A stretch of DNA of 64,000 bases from Exiguobacterium acetylicum (GCF_022170825.1 NZ_CP081878.1:1204001-1268000); one strand, 5' to 3'; positions 52,270-61,543 are shown, numbered from the stretch's first letter. Numbers and translations: made by a program. Notes: generated by a model not told the origin, from the letters alone.

Positions 52270-52551
52270 ATGCTGAAAAAGGGAACATCGAAACAATGGC
52301 TCATCATGACCGCTCTTTTTGCCTGTGTCACTTACGCATGGATTGTCATCGGAGAGTCATGGATTAACCCTACGTTGTTATTCGCAGGAGCGATTGTACT
52401 TGCGAGTGGTGCGGTGCTCTCGTTTAGTCTCTCGTTAGCTCGAGCCGTTCGTTTGAAAGGATTTGGGTTTACTGTGATGATGGTATCAATCGTTACGACG
52501 CTCTTAGTGTCTGCTGGTGTCGTCTATGGTGTATACCAGATTGTAGCGTAA
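52270..52551 (+). CDS. small membrane protein, unknown function
   Basis: A 93-residue protein with three hydrophobic segments (~10-28, ~35-56, ~65-90). ATG 52270 follows CAGGAGG. Monocistronic with a weak terminator after. No family recognised. Confidence 0.7.
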   Translation: MLKKGTSKQWLIMTALFACVTYAWIVIGESWINPTLLFAGAIVLASGAVLSFSLSLARAVRLKGFGFTVMMVSIVTTLLVSAGVVYGVYQIVA

Positions 52552-52568
52552 TAGTTAAAGCTTCAATC

Positions 52569-52596
52569 AAGGCACCGATTCAGGTGTCTTTTTTGA
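52569..52596 (+). terminator. Terminator of the small membrane gene
   Basis: AAGGCACC pairs with GGTGTCTT (one G-U), followed by T-tract. Confidence 0.75.
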
Positions 52597-52662
52597 TTCG
52601 CGAACAGAAAAAACGGGAAAATCTTGGACATGACTTTGAATTCGAGGAAAGAAGGAATGAAG

Positions 52663-53580
52663 ATGATTCATGTCGAGAACTTGACGAAGACGTACGATGG
52701 AAAGGATGTCGTCAAAGGGATCTCGTTCGACGTACAGGCAGGGGAGATTTTTGCCTTTCTTGGACCGAACGGTGCTGGGAAATCGACGACCGTTCAGATG
52801 TTAACGACGCTGATTCCGATTTCCGGTGGTCGAGCGACGATACAAGAATTCGATGTCGTCAAACAAGAAAAACAAGTCCGCTTGCAAATTGGGGTCGCCT
52901 TACAAGATACCGGCATCGATGAAGATTTGACCGGGCTTGAATTACTCGTCCTACAAGGAAAATTGTTCGGATTAAGTCAGACGGAAGCAAAAATACGGGC
53001 AGAGGAATTGCTACGACTCGTCGGACTCGATCAGGACGGACAACGACGGTCTGGCACTTACTCCGGTGGGATGAAACGACGGCTTGATCTCGCCTTGACG
53101 CTCGTCCATCAACCAACCGTTCTGTTTCTCGATGAACCGACGACCGGGCTAGACCCTGCGAGCCGTCTGCAAATTTGGAACGAGGTCCGGCGATTAAATG
53201 AAGAGTTCGGCACGACGATCTTTTTGACGACACAATACTTGGAAGAAGCCGATCAGCTGGCAGACCGGATTGCGATCATCAACGAAGGGCAATTGATTGC
53301 CGAAGGAACGGCAGCAGAACTGAAGGCAGCAAACGGAGAGGAACGAATCGAGTTGACGCTTACTGAAAAAGAGGATGAGCGAATCGTCTTAGAGACATTT
53401 ACTGGTCGTCAGGAAAAAGATCGTCTAATCATTCCATCGCATGGAACGGAGACATTACGCGCTGTTGTCCGCTTTCTTGACGAACGGAAGATGGTCGCTA
53501 CGTCACTCGTCGTCAAACAACCATCACTTGATGATGTCTTCATTCGTTTGACGGGGCAAGCCTATAAGGAGGAATCGTGA
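52663..53580 (+). CDS. daunorubicin-resistance-type ABC ATPase (DrrA-like)
   Basis: A 305-residue ATPase: Walker A GPNGAGKST (~38-46), YSGGM signature (~132), Walker B VLFLDEPTTGLDP (~152) and an extra C-terminal domain typical of drug-export ATPases. ATG 52663 is chosen since AAGGA lies 6 bases upstream; ATG 52657 overlaps it. Pairs with the permease one base downstream. Confidence 0.9.
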   Translation: MIHVENLTKTYDGKDVVKGISFDVQAGEIFAFLGPNGAGKSTTVQMLTTLIPISGGRATIQEFDVVKQEKQVRLQIGVALQDTGIDEDLTGLELLVLQGKLFGLSQTEAKIRAEELLRLVGLDQDGQRRSGTYSGGMKRRLDLALTLVHQPTVLFLDEPTTGLDPASRLQIWNEVRRLNEEFGTTIFLTTQYLEEADQLADRIAIINEGQLIAEGTAAELKAANGEERIELTLTEKEDERIVLETFTGRQEKDRLIIPSHGTETLRAVVRFLDERKMVATSLVVKQPSLDDVFIRLTGQAYKEES

Positions 53581-53581
53581 C

Positions 53582-54349
53582 ATGATACGAGAAACATGGT
53601 TTTTGATGCGGCGGAGTCTCCTCGTGACGTTACGCAATCCTTTCTCCTTTATCCCGAACTTAATCATTAGTGTCTTTTTCCTACTCGTCTATACGAGTGG
53701 TCTTTCTGGCATCTCGAACTTACCTCAATTCGATGGTGTCGATTATTTAAACTTCATTCTGCCTGTCTCAATCGTCTCGGGTGCTGTCGGAGGAGCAGGG
53801 GGTGCTGGTCAAGCGCTCGTCAAGGACATCGAGAGCGGTTATTTTGCTCGACTCTTATTGACACCGGTCTCACGAACCGCAATTGTTCTCGGACCGATGT
53901 TAGCTGGTATGTTGCAATTATTCGTCCAAACGTTATTGATTTTCGGAATGGCTTTTTTGCTCGGTCTATCGATTCCAGTGGGGATCAGCGGCTTTTTCTT
54001 GACGATTTTACTCGCGCTCGGATTCGGACTTGCCTTTGCTGGTTACTCGGTCGGTGTTGCCTTGAAGACTCGTAACGCACAAGCGGCACAAGCTGGAACA
54101 CTCTTATTCTTCCCATTGATTTTCCTATCGACGACGTTCGTACCGAAAGATTTGATTGAGGCCGAGTGGCTCAAGATTGCTGCGACAATCAATCCGACGA
54201 CCTATATCATGGAAGGGATGCGCAGTGTGTTAACTCGTCCGGACATCGATTGGTCCGTTTACTGGCAAGGTTTGATTGTAGCTGCTGTTCTCAGTATCGC
54301 AATGGTGATCTTTGCTGCGTTGAACGCACGAGGGGCACTGAAAAAGTAA
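53582..54349 (+). CDS. ABC-2-type permease (DrrB-like)
   Basis: A 255-residue membrane protein with six hydrophobic segments. RNPFSFIPNLIISVFFLLVYTSGL and LLFFPLIFLSTTFVPKDLIEAEWLKIAATINPTTYIMEGMR are typical of ABC-2 drug exporter permeases. Starts one base after the ATPase. Substrate unknown. Confidence 0.87.
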   Translation: MIRETWFLMRRSLLVTLRNPFSFIPNLIISVFFLLVYTSGLSGISNLPQFDGVDYLNFILPVSIVSGAVGGAGGAGQALVKDIESGYFARLLLTPVSRTAIVLGPMLAGMLQLFVQTLLIFGMAFLLGLSIPVGISGFFLTILLALGFGLAFAGYSVGVALKTRNAQAAQAGTLLFFPLIFLSTTFVPKDLIEAEWLKIAATINPTTYIMEGMRSVLTRPDIDWSVYWQGLIVAAVLSIAMVIFAALNARGALKK

Positions 54350-54379
54350 AATGGACCCGCTTTTAAACGGGTCCATTTC
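54349..54379. terminator. Bidirectional terminator
   Basis: AAATGGACCCG pairs with CGGGTCCATTT between convergent genes. Confidence 0.85.
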
Positions 54380-54402
54380 GTGCGGCTATCTAATTAAGGG
54401 TC

Positions 54403-54840
54403 TTATTTTAAATCGCGTTTTTCTTCCTCTTCTTTCGACGATTTACTTTTTGCTTCGAACTCAGAACGTGTCATGACATCTTCGACATGCATGTTGATTT
54501 CGATGACATCGAGTCCTGTCATATCATGGACTGATTTTTTGATTTTCGTTACAGCGTCTTGGAAGATCGATGGAATGTTTTTACCGTATTCGACGATGAC
54601 TTTTAAATCGAGTGCGACTTGTCGTTCGCCGACTTCTGCGTCGATTCCTTTTGTGATGTCTTCTGAGCTACGGAAGCGGTCTGTCAACCCACTCATGAAG
54701 CCACCGCTCATTGAAAGGATTCCTTTGACATCATTTGATGCAATACCAGCAATTTTTTTGATGACTTGATCTTCGAATGTGAGTTTGTTTTCGCGTACTA
54801 CTTCGTTTTCGTTTTGTTTCGTGTTGATTTCGTTAGCCAT
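54403..54840 (-). CDS. asp23: Asp23/Gls24-family envelope stress protein
   Basis: A 145-residue Asp23/Gls24 protein: TFEDQVIKKIAGIASNDVKGILSMSGG (~20-45), KGIDAEVGERQVALDLKVIVEYGKNIP, and DVIEINMHVEDVM. In staphylococci and Bacillus it binds the membrane through AmaP. ATG 54840 follows AAAAGGAGAG. Distal gene of the amaP operon, under a SigB-type promoter. Confidence 0.88.
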   Translation of the reverse strand: MANEINTKQNENEVVRENKLTFEDQVIKKIAGIASNDVKGILSMSGGFMSGLTDRFRSSEDITKGIDAEVGERQVALDLKVIVEYGKNIPSIFQDAVTKIKKSVHDMTGLDVIEINMHVEDVMTRSEFEAKSKSSKEEEEKRDLK

Positions 54841-54893
54841 GAGAAATCTCTCCTTTTAATGTTTGTTAACTGATTTTTTACTGTTCTTTACGT

Positions 54894-55100
54894 TCAGTCC
54901 CGTTGAAAGAACTGAATCCATCCCTCGACATCAAGGGCATTGTCTCGCCATTGACCAATCAAGAAACCGATTGTTGCGAACACGATGATTAACAACGTTG
55001 GTCCAAAACCGATCGTCAAGAACAAGATGGCGAGGATTAGTCCGACTAGTCCACCGAGTAGTCGGTAGCGATACGGACGAAGTGCTTCGCTCGTTTTCAT
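54894..55100 (-). CDS. DUF2273 small membrane protein
   Basis: A 68-residue protein with two membrane segments, RYRLLGGLVGLILAILFLTIGFG and TLLIIVFATIGFLIGQWRDN, typical of DUF2273 proteins found between AmaP and Asp23. ATG 55100 follows GGAGGAAG. Confidence 0.85.
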   Translation of the reverse strand: MKTSEALRPYRYRLLGGLVGLILAILFLTIGFGPTLLIIVFATIGFLIGQWRDNALDVEGWIQFFQRD

Positions 55101-55120
55101 GATCTTCCTCCTCCCTTGTC

Positions 55121-55663
55121 TTAGACGACACGTTCAGACGTTTTTGTCTTCGTGTCGCTAATACGGACACGTGTTTTTGTGACGGGCAGTTCAAGTAATG
55201 ATTCGACTGCATGTTTGGCACGTTCTTGAATGTCTTTCCCGATTGTTGGTAATCCTTCTTGACCAAAGACCGAGCAGTCGACTTCGAGAGCGACTGTCTC
55301 TTTTTTCGAGTGGATGTCCGCGTTCACGCGTGGGGATCGAACCCCGTTGATGCCGCGGATCGACTCAAGTGCCGTTCGTTCGATCGTCTGTTTTGAGATC
55401 GTGATATTGCCGTCACCGGTTTGGATCAGAAGGCGTTGTCCTTTAGACCGGCTAAGCAGTCCAGTGAATAATAGAATGACAAATACGAATGCTAGGAAGC
55501 CACCAAGCGATAAAATCGTGTAGCTGTACCATTGTTGATCTTGCCACTGTTCAATCAGAGGACTGAGGCGTGGAACATCATAAACGCCGAGTACAAGAAG
55601 ACCGACGCTGATCAAGCCGAGAATGCCGATCAGAACGAGTAGGAAACGATTGAATCCGTTCAT
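55121..55663 (-). CDS. amaP: alkaline shock response membrane anchor protein AmaP
   Basis: A 180-residue protein with two N-terminal membrane segments (~8-30 and ~50-70) then a soluble Asp23-like domain with NITISKQTIERTALESIRGINGV and EVDCSVFGQEGLPTIGKDIQERAKHAVE. This is the AmaP architecture, the Asp23 anchor. ATG 55663 follows AAAGGAGAG. Confidence 0.88.
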   Translation of the reverse strand: MNGFNRFLLVLIGILGLISVGLLVLGVYDVPRLSPLIEQWQDQQWYSYTILSLGGFLAFVFVILLFTGLLSRSKGQRLLIQTGDGNITISKQTIERTALESIRGINGVRSPRVNADIHSKKETVALEVDCSVFGQEGLPTIGKDIQERAKHAVESLLELPVTKTRVRISDTKTKTSERVV

Positions 55664-55742
55664 GTTACATCTCTCCTTTCTTTCGTAAAAATATTTTAGT
55701 TAGGATGTTCTACACATGAAATATTATGTGTATGGTGAGTTT

Positions 55743-55767
55743 ATTCCCGTTCAAAAGACCTTAAAAC
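55743..55767 (-). promoter_or_regulatory. SigB-type promoter of the amaP operon
   Basis: On the minus strand GTTTTA (55762-55767) and GGGAAT (55743-55748) are 13 bases apart, the same spacing as the SigB-type promoter at 18201-18225. amaP starts about 80 bases downstream. Confidence 0.72.
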
Positions 55768-55954
55768 ATCAAAATACACTTTGGGTAAATAGATTATATT
55801 TTCTGAAAATTGGTCTTTTTATTAAAAAAATAGTAAATGAAATATGACATTTAACGAAAAAACCATGAATAATTTGGTGTTCTAAGGTGAATTGGTTCGT
55901 ATTTGATTTGCTATCATGAATAAAAAGTGATGTCAATATAAAAATAGAAAACAC

Positions 55955-55982
55955 AAAAAACCTCCCATATTGCTATGAGAGG
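55955..55982 (-). terminator. Terminator of the amino acid permease gene
   Basis: On the minus strand CCTCTCATA pairs with TATGGGAGG (one G-U), then TTTTTT. Confidence 0.82.
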
Positions 55983-55995
55983 AAGAGAAATACGA

Positions 55996-57363
55996 TTACT
56001 TTTCGATTTTTGGTACTTTTACGACGTAATAGATCGTACTTAAAATCAAGAAGGCGATACCGATTAAGATGGAAGCGCGTGTCTCGTCATTGAACAACAT
56101 TCCGACGAGTACTGTCACGAGTGCAACAATTGATAGATAGTTCGTCACAGGAGCTCCTGGCATCTTAAATGGATGTGAAGCCGTTCGTTCACTTTCAATT
56201 TTGCGGTAACGAATATGACTAATCAAGATGGCGAACCACGGTACCATCCCTGGAAGTACCGAAGCGCTGTAGACATATACGAAGATATTTGTATCCTTCC
56301 CGAGAACGAGCGGTAAGGTGATATCAAGAATGACACCGAAGAAAATCCCAATGGAAATCGCGAAGACCGTATAAAATGGAATTCCACGTTTGTTGACTTT
56401 CAAGAAGAAGGACGGTACTTGTCCTTTTTCTGCCAATGCATAGATCATCCGACTTGCGCTGAATATCCCTGAGTTACACCCAGATAACGCGGCTGTGATG
56501 ACGACGAAGTTGATGATAGCAGCAGCAATCGTGACACCAACTTTCGCGAATGTCGCAACGAACGGACTGCCGAGATCCGACAACTCATTCCACGGATAGA
56601 CCGTGACGATGATAAAGATGGATCCGACGTAGAAAATCAAAATCCGCCAGACGACACCATTGATCGCCTTTGTGATGTTCTTTTCTGGATCTTTCGTTTC
56701 TCCAGCTGTCACGCCGATCAACTCAACACCGATGTAAGAGGCGAAGACGATCGAGAGGGCAAAGAAGAAGCCGGTGAAACCATTCGTGAAGAATCCACCG
56801 TTCGCCCACAGGTTCGAGAAGCCAACTGGGTTTCCGTCATTTCCTAGACCAAAGAAGATGATTCCGAATCCGGCGACGATCATTAGAAGAATCGTTATTA
56901 CCTTGATGGAGGCGAACCAGAATTCGAGTTCACCGAACATCTTGACCGAAGCGAGGTTCGCGAGCGTCAAGAGAACGATGACGACGACCCCTGGAATCCA
57001 AGTCGGAAGTTCCGGCCACCAGAAGCGTAGGTATGTTCCGACGGCGATGACTTCGCTCATCCCGACGACGACCCAGTTGAAGATGTTACTGCTTGCTGTC
57101 AAAAAACCAGCGGCTGGATGGATATAATCATTTGCGAACTTTGCGTACGAACCACTGTGAGGATGGGTGTAGACCATCTCACCAAGTGCACGCATGATAA
57201 AAAAGATAAAGACTCCTGCTAGCATGTACGCAAGTAAGACGGATGGACCTGTCCAAGCAATTGTGCTTGATGCTCCAAGGAACAGACCGACCCCGATCGT
57301 TCCTCCAAGTGCAATCATTTGTACTTGTCGTGCTGTTAAATCGCGTTTCAAATTCGAACTCAT
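55996..57363 (-). CDS. amino acid permease (APC family, GABA/proline/aromatic-type)
   Basis: A 455-residue permease with twelve hydrophobic segments. RDLTARQVQMIALGGTIGVGLFLGASSTI at the start and SGCNSGIFSASRMIYALAEKGQVPSFF are typical of the AAT/GabP-type amino acid:proton symporters. ATG 57363 has GGGGG 6 bases away; an adjacent in-frame ATG (57366) is closer; the longer frame has no ribosome site. Substrate not determinable. Confidence 0.9.
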   Translation of the reverse strand: MSSNLKRDLTARQVQMIALGGTIGVGLFLGASSTIAWTGPSVLLAYMLAGVFIFFIMRALGEMVYTHPHSGSYAKFANDYIHPAAGFLTASSNIFNWVVVGMSEVIAVGTYLRFWWPELPTWIPGVVVIVLLTLANLASVKMFGELEFWFASIKVITILLMIVAGFGIIFFGLGNDGNPVGFSNLWANGGFFTNGFTGFFFALSIVFASYIGVELIGVTAGETKDPEKNITKAINGVVWRILIFYVGSIFIIVTVYPWNELSDLGSPFVATFAKVGVTIAAAIINFVVITAALSGCNSGIFSASRMIYALAEKGQVPSFFLKVNKRGIPFYTVFAISIGIFFGVILDITLPLVLGKDTNIFVYVYSASVLPGMVPWFAILISHIRYRKIESERTASHPFKMPGAPVTNYLSIVALVTVLVGMLFNDETRASILIGIAFLILSTIYYVVKVPKIEK

Positions 57364-57528
57364 CATTTCCCCCAAAAAAATCTGTGACGTCATAATGTTC
57401 AGACAACTTGCCCGAATAACTATAACGCTGAGTATACTATCCTCGGATAGGACTCGGCTAGTCTTTTTGAAAATTTGAAATGGAGGTTTCAAGAATCAGG
57501 AATTTATGAAACAAACATGTAACAGCTT

Positions 57529-58413
57529 TCATTCGTTGGCTAGTAAAGCTGAAAGGTGTCTTTCTAATTTACCGAAAAATAGCTGATTCGAAGTGGATAA
57601 AACAATCAGATCATTACGCATTGTAAGGTCACCTGACAGGATTTCTCCCTGCTCGTTCGTAAAACGAATCGAACGAACACTTTCTAAAACTGTTCCTTTC
57701 CGTTCTAACAATTGTACTTCATCAGAATTTGCAGCAAGAATATAGTCATCATATCGAGCGAACTGAGAAAAGGCGATTGTAGGTGCCTCGTAGACGAGGT
57801 CTTCATCTTGACCAATTCGAATGAAACGAAAATCGGAATAATAGAAGAACCAGATTTCTTTTGAGGAACAGACGTTGAGTGCATAACAATCATCGATCGG
57901 ATACTGACGATTTTTATACTGTACTTCACCAGCGTCATCAAAAGCGACTAAACCGAAAGCGCCATTTGAGCCCGTTGCTGCATCTGCATATATACCTTCG
58001 TCGAAATAGCTGACCCAGATTAAACCGTCTTTATCAATTTGCATGTTTTGGATCCCATCGTCTAAACAAAATTGGTTGACTAGGTTTCCTTGAATATCAT
58101 AAATAAAAGCATTCGGTAACCAAGTACCGTCTACATCATCATCGCAACGAGAAGCGACGAGTAGCAGACGGCCATCAGGAAAGCGATCGACGAGCGAAAA
58201 ATCAATCTCATTTTTTTCAATGATCGTCGTCTTCCGCCAATCGTCCATCAACTGATGAATAGAAAGAACATGTTTCTTTCGTGTTTCGTCAACGGTTTCT
58301 TCGACGATTAAAATATGACCGTCGACAGTGATGCCAGTCGCGACTGGACGTCCTGTACGATAGGATGCGGTCAAACGACGTAATGGGAAATGGGCGAGTG
58401 GGGATGTGAGCAT
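57529..58413 (-). CDS. hypothetical protein (294 aa), propeller-like
   Basis: A 294-residue cytoplasmic protein with repeated beta-strand patterns (FSLVDRFPDGRLLLVASRC, NMQIDKDGLIWVSYFDEG, YDDYILAANSDEVQLLE), suggesting a propeller. No signal peptide. ATG 58413 follows AGGAGG by 8 bases. Family not recognised. The upstream neighbour DedA has a terminator between. Confidence 0.65.
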   Translation of the reverse strand: MLTSPLAHFPLRRLTASYRTGRPVATGITVDGHILIVEETVDETRKKHVLSIHQLMDDWRKTTIIEKNEIDFSLVDRFPDGRLLLVASRCDDDVDGTWLPNAFIYDIQGNLVNQFCLDDGIQNMQIDKDGLIWVSYFDEGIYADAATGSNGAFGLVAFDDAGEVQYKNRQYPIDDCYALNVCSSKEIWFFYYSDFRFIRIGQDEDLVYEAPTIAFSQFARYDDYILAANSDEVQLLERKGTVLESVRSIRFTNEQGEILSGDLTMRNDLIVLSTSNQLFFGKLERHLSALLANE

Positions 58414-58433
58414 GGCAGGACCTCCTGTTTGTT

Positions 58434-58465
58434 TAAAAAAGCAGTCCGTCGTAAGACAGACTGCT
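58434..58465 (-). terminator. Terminator after dedA
   Basis: On the minus strand AGCAGTCTGTC pairs with GACGGACTGCT, then TTTTT. Confidence 0.82.
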
Positions 58466-58471
58466 AGTTGT

Positions 58472-59065
58472 TCAAACCGTTCGTTGACGGCGTTTAAAGA
58501 TGACGTAAAAAATGATTAAGACGACAGCAGCAATCAACACACCGTTCGTGTAAGGTGCTGCGACTTCCTTGATCGAGAGCCAGTTCGTTCCGAGCGTTTC
58601 ACCCAGGTACAAGAAGAGAATCGACCATGGAATGATCGCCAGGACTGTATAGAGGGAAAACTTCGTCTGATCCATCTTTGCAAGACCAGCTGGAATCGAG
58701 ATAGCATGGCGGACGACGGGAATAAAACGAGCGCCAAAGATGACCCCTTGTCCGTATTTCAAGAACCAACGCTCGGCTAAATCGAGATGGTGTTCTGAAA
58801 TCAGGACATACTTTCCGTATTTCAGGATCAGGGGACGACCGCCATAGCGCGCGAACCAGTATAAGAATAATTGCGAGAACAATCCACCAATGACGGCAGC
58901 GACGACGGCGAGCGGCCAGCCGATTGTTCCTTGGGAGATCATGAATCCACCGTAAGAGAGGACAATTTCACTCGGTATGATTTCAATCATCAACCCGAGG
59001 GCGATGCCGAAATATCCGAGATCGGCAAGCGAAAGCAAAATTTGGTTGACGACTTGAGATAACAC
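58472..59065 (-). CDS. DedA-family membrane protein
   Basis: A 197-residue membrane protein with four or five segments. LGLMIEIIPSEIVLSYGGFM, RYGGRPLILKYGKYVLISEHHLDLAERWFLKYGQGVIFGARFIPVVRHAISIPAG are DedA hallmarks; the family flips undecaprenyl phosphate or phosphatidylethanolamine. GTG 59065 fits AAGGAG by 9 bases, whereas TTG 59074 abuts that site, so the GTG is used. Confidence 0.9.
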   Translation of the reverse strand: MLSQVVNQILLSLADLGYFGIALGLMIEIIPSEIVLSYGGFMISQGTIGWPLAVVAAVIGGLFSQLFLYWFARYGGRPLILKYGKYVLISEHHLDLAERWFLKYGQGVIFGARFIPVVRHAISIPAGLAKMDQTKFSLYTVLAIIPWSILFLYLGETLGTNWLSIKEVAAPYTNGVLIAAVVLIIFYVIFKRRQRTV

Positions 59066-59151
59066 GTAAGACAACTCCTTTGTATCAGTTCATTCCTTTA
59101 TTTTAGAGAACTGACGGTAAAATGAAAAGGAAAAAAACGGAGACAATTCAA

Positions 59152-59192
59152 AAGACGGATTCGCTATGACAGCGAACCCGTCTTGTTTTTAT
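59152..59192 (-). terminator. Terminator of the NhaC-family gene
   Basis: On the minus strand AAGACGGGTTCGCT pairs with AGCGAATCCGTCTT, followed by T residues. Confidence 0.85.
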
Positions 59193-60511
59193 AATACGAC
59201 AGCAGCGATCGTACCAAAGATGATTAATGGAATGTTGTAGTGAAGGAACGTCGGAATGACTGTTTCCCGCATGTGATCATGCTGACCATCGGCATTTAGA
59301 CCACTTGTCGGTCCGAGTGTCGAGTCAGATGCCGGACTACCCGCGTCACCGAGTGCGCCGGATGTACCGATGATAGCGATCGTCGCTTCTAAACTGAATC
59401 CGTACTGGATACAAAGTGGAACGAAGATTGCTGCAATGATTGGAACAGTTGAAAAACTTGAGCCGATCCCCATCGTGACGAGAAGACCGATCAAGAGCAT
59501 GACGAATGCTGCAACGAGTTGGGAATCGCCCATCAACGATTTCGAGTTCTCGACGAGTGGCTCGATATCTCCCGTCTTACGCAAGACGTTTGAGAATCCA
59601 TTTGCTGAAATCATGACGAAACCGATGAATGACATCATGCGCATACCGCGTGTTATGACGTCATCTGCTTCACTGAAGCGAACAAGACGAAGCAACAAGA
59701 AGAGGATGAGTCCTGTTGTCGCAGCAAGAATCATTGATCCGGTTTGCAGTTGGACGATCAAGGTCGCGATGACGACAACACCACTTAAGACAAGCTTTGT
59801 TTTCGTGATGACCGGAATTTCATAATCGTCCGGTGCGATGTCACGCATCTCATATGTCCGTTCTTTACGATATGAGTATAGACCGATTAAGAGACCGACG
59901 ACCATCCCGAGTGCCGGAATCGCCATCGCTTCGATGACGGATGCTCCTGCTGTATTGAGACCATTTGCCTTCAAGTTCTTTAGTAGAATCTGGTTGAGGT
60001 AAATGTCTCCGAAACCGACTGGTAAGAACATGTACGGTGTCACAAGACCGAACGTCATGATGATTGCAATCCGGCGACGATCCATCTTCAACTGATTGAA
60101 GAGACCAAGAAGCGGCGGAATGATGATTGGAATGAATGCGATGTGGATCGGTAAGACGTTTTGTGAACTAATCGCAAGTAAGAGAATCGCAAACAAGATG
60201 AATCCTTTTAGTTTTTTGACAGAAGAAGCATTTGCATCGCCGCGTGAACGTTGAATCAAGGCGTGTGCAAGTGCATCCGGTAATCCGGTTTTCGAGAGTG
60301 CAACAGCGAAAGCACCGAGCAATGCATAGCTAAGGGCGATTTCTGCCCCGTCACCAAGACCATCGGAGAACGCTTTTGTTGTCTCAGTCAGGTCGAGACC
60401 ACCGACGAGACCGCCGGCAAACGCACTGATGACCATCGCGACTACGATGTGGACGCGGAAGATCGCTAAAATAAATAGTAAAAAGACGGCAAACAATACG
60501 GCGTTTATCAT
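59189..60511 (-). CDS. Na+/H+ antiporter NhaC family protein
   Basis: A 440-residue antiporter-like membrane protein with about eleven segments. GLGDGAEIALSYALLGAFAVALSKTGLPDAL, HIAFIPIIIPPLL and GTSGALGDAGSPASDSTLGPTSGLNADGQHDH are typical of the YuiF/NhaC family. Substrate may be Na+ or an amino acid. Upstream region 60512-60600 is AT-rich with its promoter. Confidence 0.87.
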   Translation of the reverse strand: MINAVLFAVFLLFILAIFRVHIVVAMVISAFAGGLVGGLDLTETTKAFSDGLGDGAEIALSYALLGAFAVALSKTGLPDALAHALIQRSRGDANASSVKKLKGFILFAILLLAISSQNVLPIHIAFIPIIIPPLLGLFNQLKMDRRRIAIIMTFGLVTPYMFLPVGFGDIYLNQILLKNLKANGLNTAGASVIEAMAIPALGMVVGLLIGLYSYRKERTYEMRDIAPDDYEIPVITKTKLVLSGVVVIATLIVQLQTGSMILAATTGLILFLLLRLVRFSEADDVITRGMRMMSFIGFVMISANGFSNVLRKTGDIEPLVENSKSLMGDSQLVAAFVMLLIGLLVTMGIGSSFSTVPIIAAIFVPLCIQYGFSLEATIAIIGTSGALGDAGSPASDSTLGPTSGLNADGQHDHMRETVIPTFLHYNIPLIIFGTIAAVVL

Positions 60512-60835
60512 TCAGTAAAACCACACTTTCTTTTGTTATCACTGTACTATACTAAAGTATCTTACAGCCATGTTGGAATGCTGTCAAGAGTAAAAGTCTG
60601 ACCTCGTAATCAAAAGATGAATGATACGCTTTTTAGCTTTCCACAAGAAGTTAGATTCTTTTATACCCTGAAGCTTGAAGTGAGAAGCGTTTTGATCACT
60701 GAAAATGATTCATACGAAAAAACGTGCCATCTTTCTCTGATACGAGAAAATGGCACGTTATCTTTAGTTTAAAGCAGAGTAAATTATCCAATTCTATTTG
60801 CGTTTCTTCTATAGAGAGTGATCAACAGAGAGTGA
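60512..60835. other. Intergenic region with terminator and duplicate
   Basis: 324 bases between the antiporter and carbonic anhydrase. The minus-strand terminator of the latter lies at 60716-60750 and a 14-base duplicate reaches its stop; no gene seen. Confidence 0.5.
60716..60750 (-). terminator. Terminator of the carbonic anhydrase gene
   Basis: On the minus strand AACGTGCCAT pairs with ATGGCACGTT around an inner CTC/GAG stem, then TTTTTT. Confidence 0.8.
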
Positions 60836-60841
60836 TCAACA
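60814..60841. repeat. 14-bp tandem duplication at the carbonic anhydrase stop
   Basis: AGAGAGTGATCAAC occurs at 60814-60827 and again at 60828-60841, across the stop codon of the gene. The frame is unaffected because the repeat begins in the stop. Confidence 0.95.
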
Positions 60842-61387
60842 ATCGACGACGTCGAGTTTACCGGTACCTGGATCGATGACGAGTCCGTGGACGTTCGTAC
60901 CAGGTGGCAGTAATGGGTGGTTCTTCACGAGGCTGACCGAATGAGCGACGCTTTCTTGAACTGACGTGAAGCCACGCAACCATTGATTCAAATCAACACC
61001 TGATACTTCAAGCGTGTGAAGAATCTGTTGGTCGATACCTCGACCCTTCATCTCGCTGATCATGTGTTTAGGATCAATCGTGCTCATGCCACAATCGTGG
61101 TGACCGATAACGACGACTTCTTCAGCACCAAGTGCATACAACGCGACGAGAATCGAGCGCATGACGGAACCGAATGGATGCGATAGGATAGCGCCGGCAT
61201 TTTTGATAATCTTCGCATCCCCGTTTTTCAAACCGAGTGCGTGTGGAAGAAGCTCCGTCAAACGGGCATCCATGCACGTCAAGATGACGACTTTTTTGTC
61301 TGGGAACTTATCCGAGACGAATTGCTCATACTGTTTTTCGGCGACGAATCGCTCGTTGAAAGCTAGCATTTCCTGTACGACTGACAT
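60836..61387 (-). CDS. beta-carbonic anhydrase
   Basis: A 183-residue beta-class carbonic anhydrase (CO2/bicarbonate interconversion). Zinc ligands Cys38, Asp40 and His96-Cys99 are visible in ILTCMDARLT and VIGHHDCGM. The protein is typical in length and carries no signal peptide. ATG 61387 follows AAAGGAGGACAC. Monocistronic and divergent from adhE. Terminator at 60716. Confidence 0.93.
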   Translation of the reverse strand: MSVVQEMLAFNERFVAEKQYEQFVSDKFPDKKVVILTCMDARLTELLPHALGLKNGDAKIIKNAGAILSHPFGSVMRSILVALYALGAEEVVVIGHHDCGMSTIDPKHMISEMKGRGIDQQILHTLEVSGVDLNQWLRGFTSVQESVAHSVSLVKNHPLLPPGTNVHGLVIDPGTGKLDVVDC

Positions 61388-61479
61388 TCAAGTGTCCTCC
61401 TTTAGTGGTAGCTCTTAATATGTACCCCATATCAGAATACAAGATGACGAAACGGCTATCAAGTCAGGAAAATGCGAGG

Positions 61480-61495
61480 TGTGATAAATCGCACA
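61480..61495 (+). promoter_or_regulatory. CRP/FNR-like dyad in adhE leader
   Basis: TGTGATAAATCGCACA matches TGTGA-N6-TCACA at 9 of 10 positions. It could be read by a Crp/Fnr-family protein, or be a weaker Rex-like site. Confidence 0.5.
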
Positions 61496-61543
61496 GTTTG
61501 TCGTGTCTAGAACGGAATGACTAGAAGGTAGACCAGACAACGT

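Larger units (their letters stand above)
55664..55995. other. AT-rich intergenic region
   Basis: 332 bases between the divergent... amaP operon promoter (55743-55767, minus) and the end of the amino acid permease, with its terminator at 55955-55982. No gene beyond these was seen. Confidence 0.6.
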
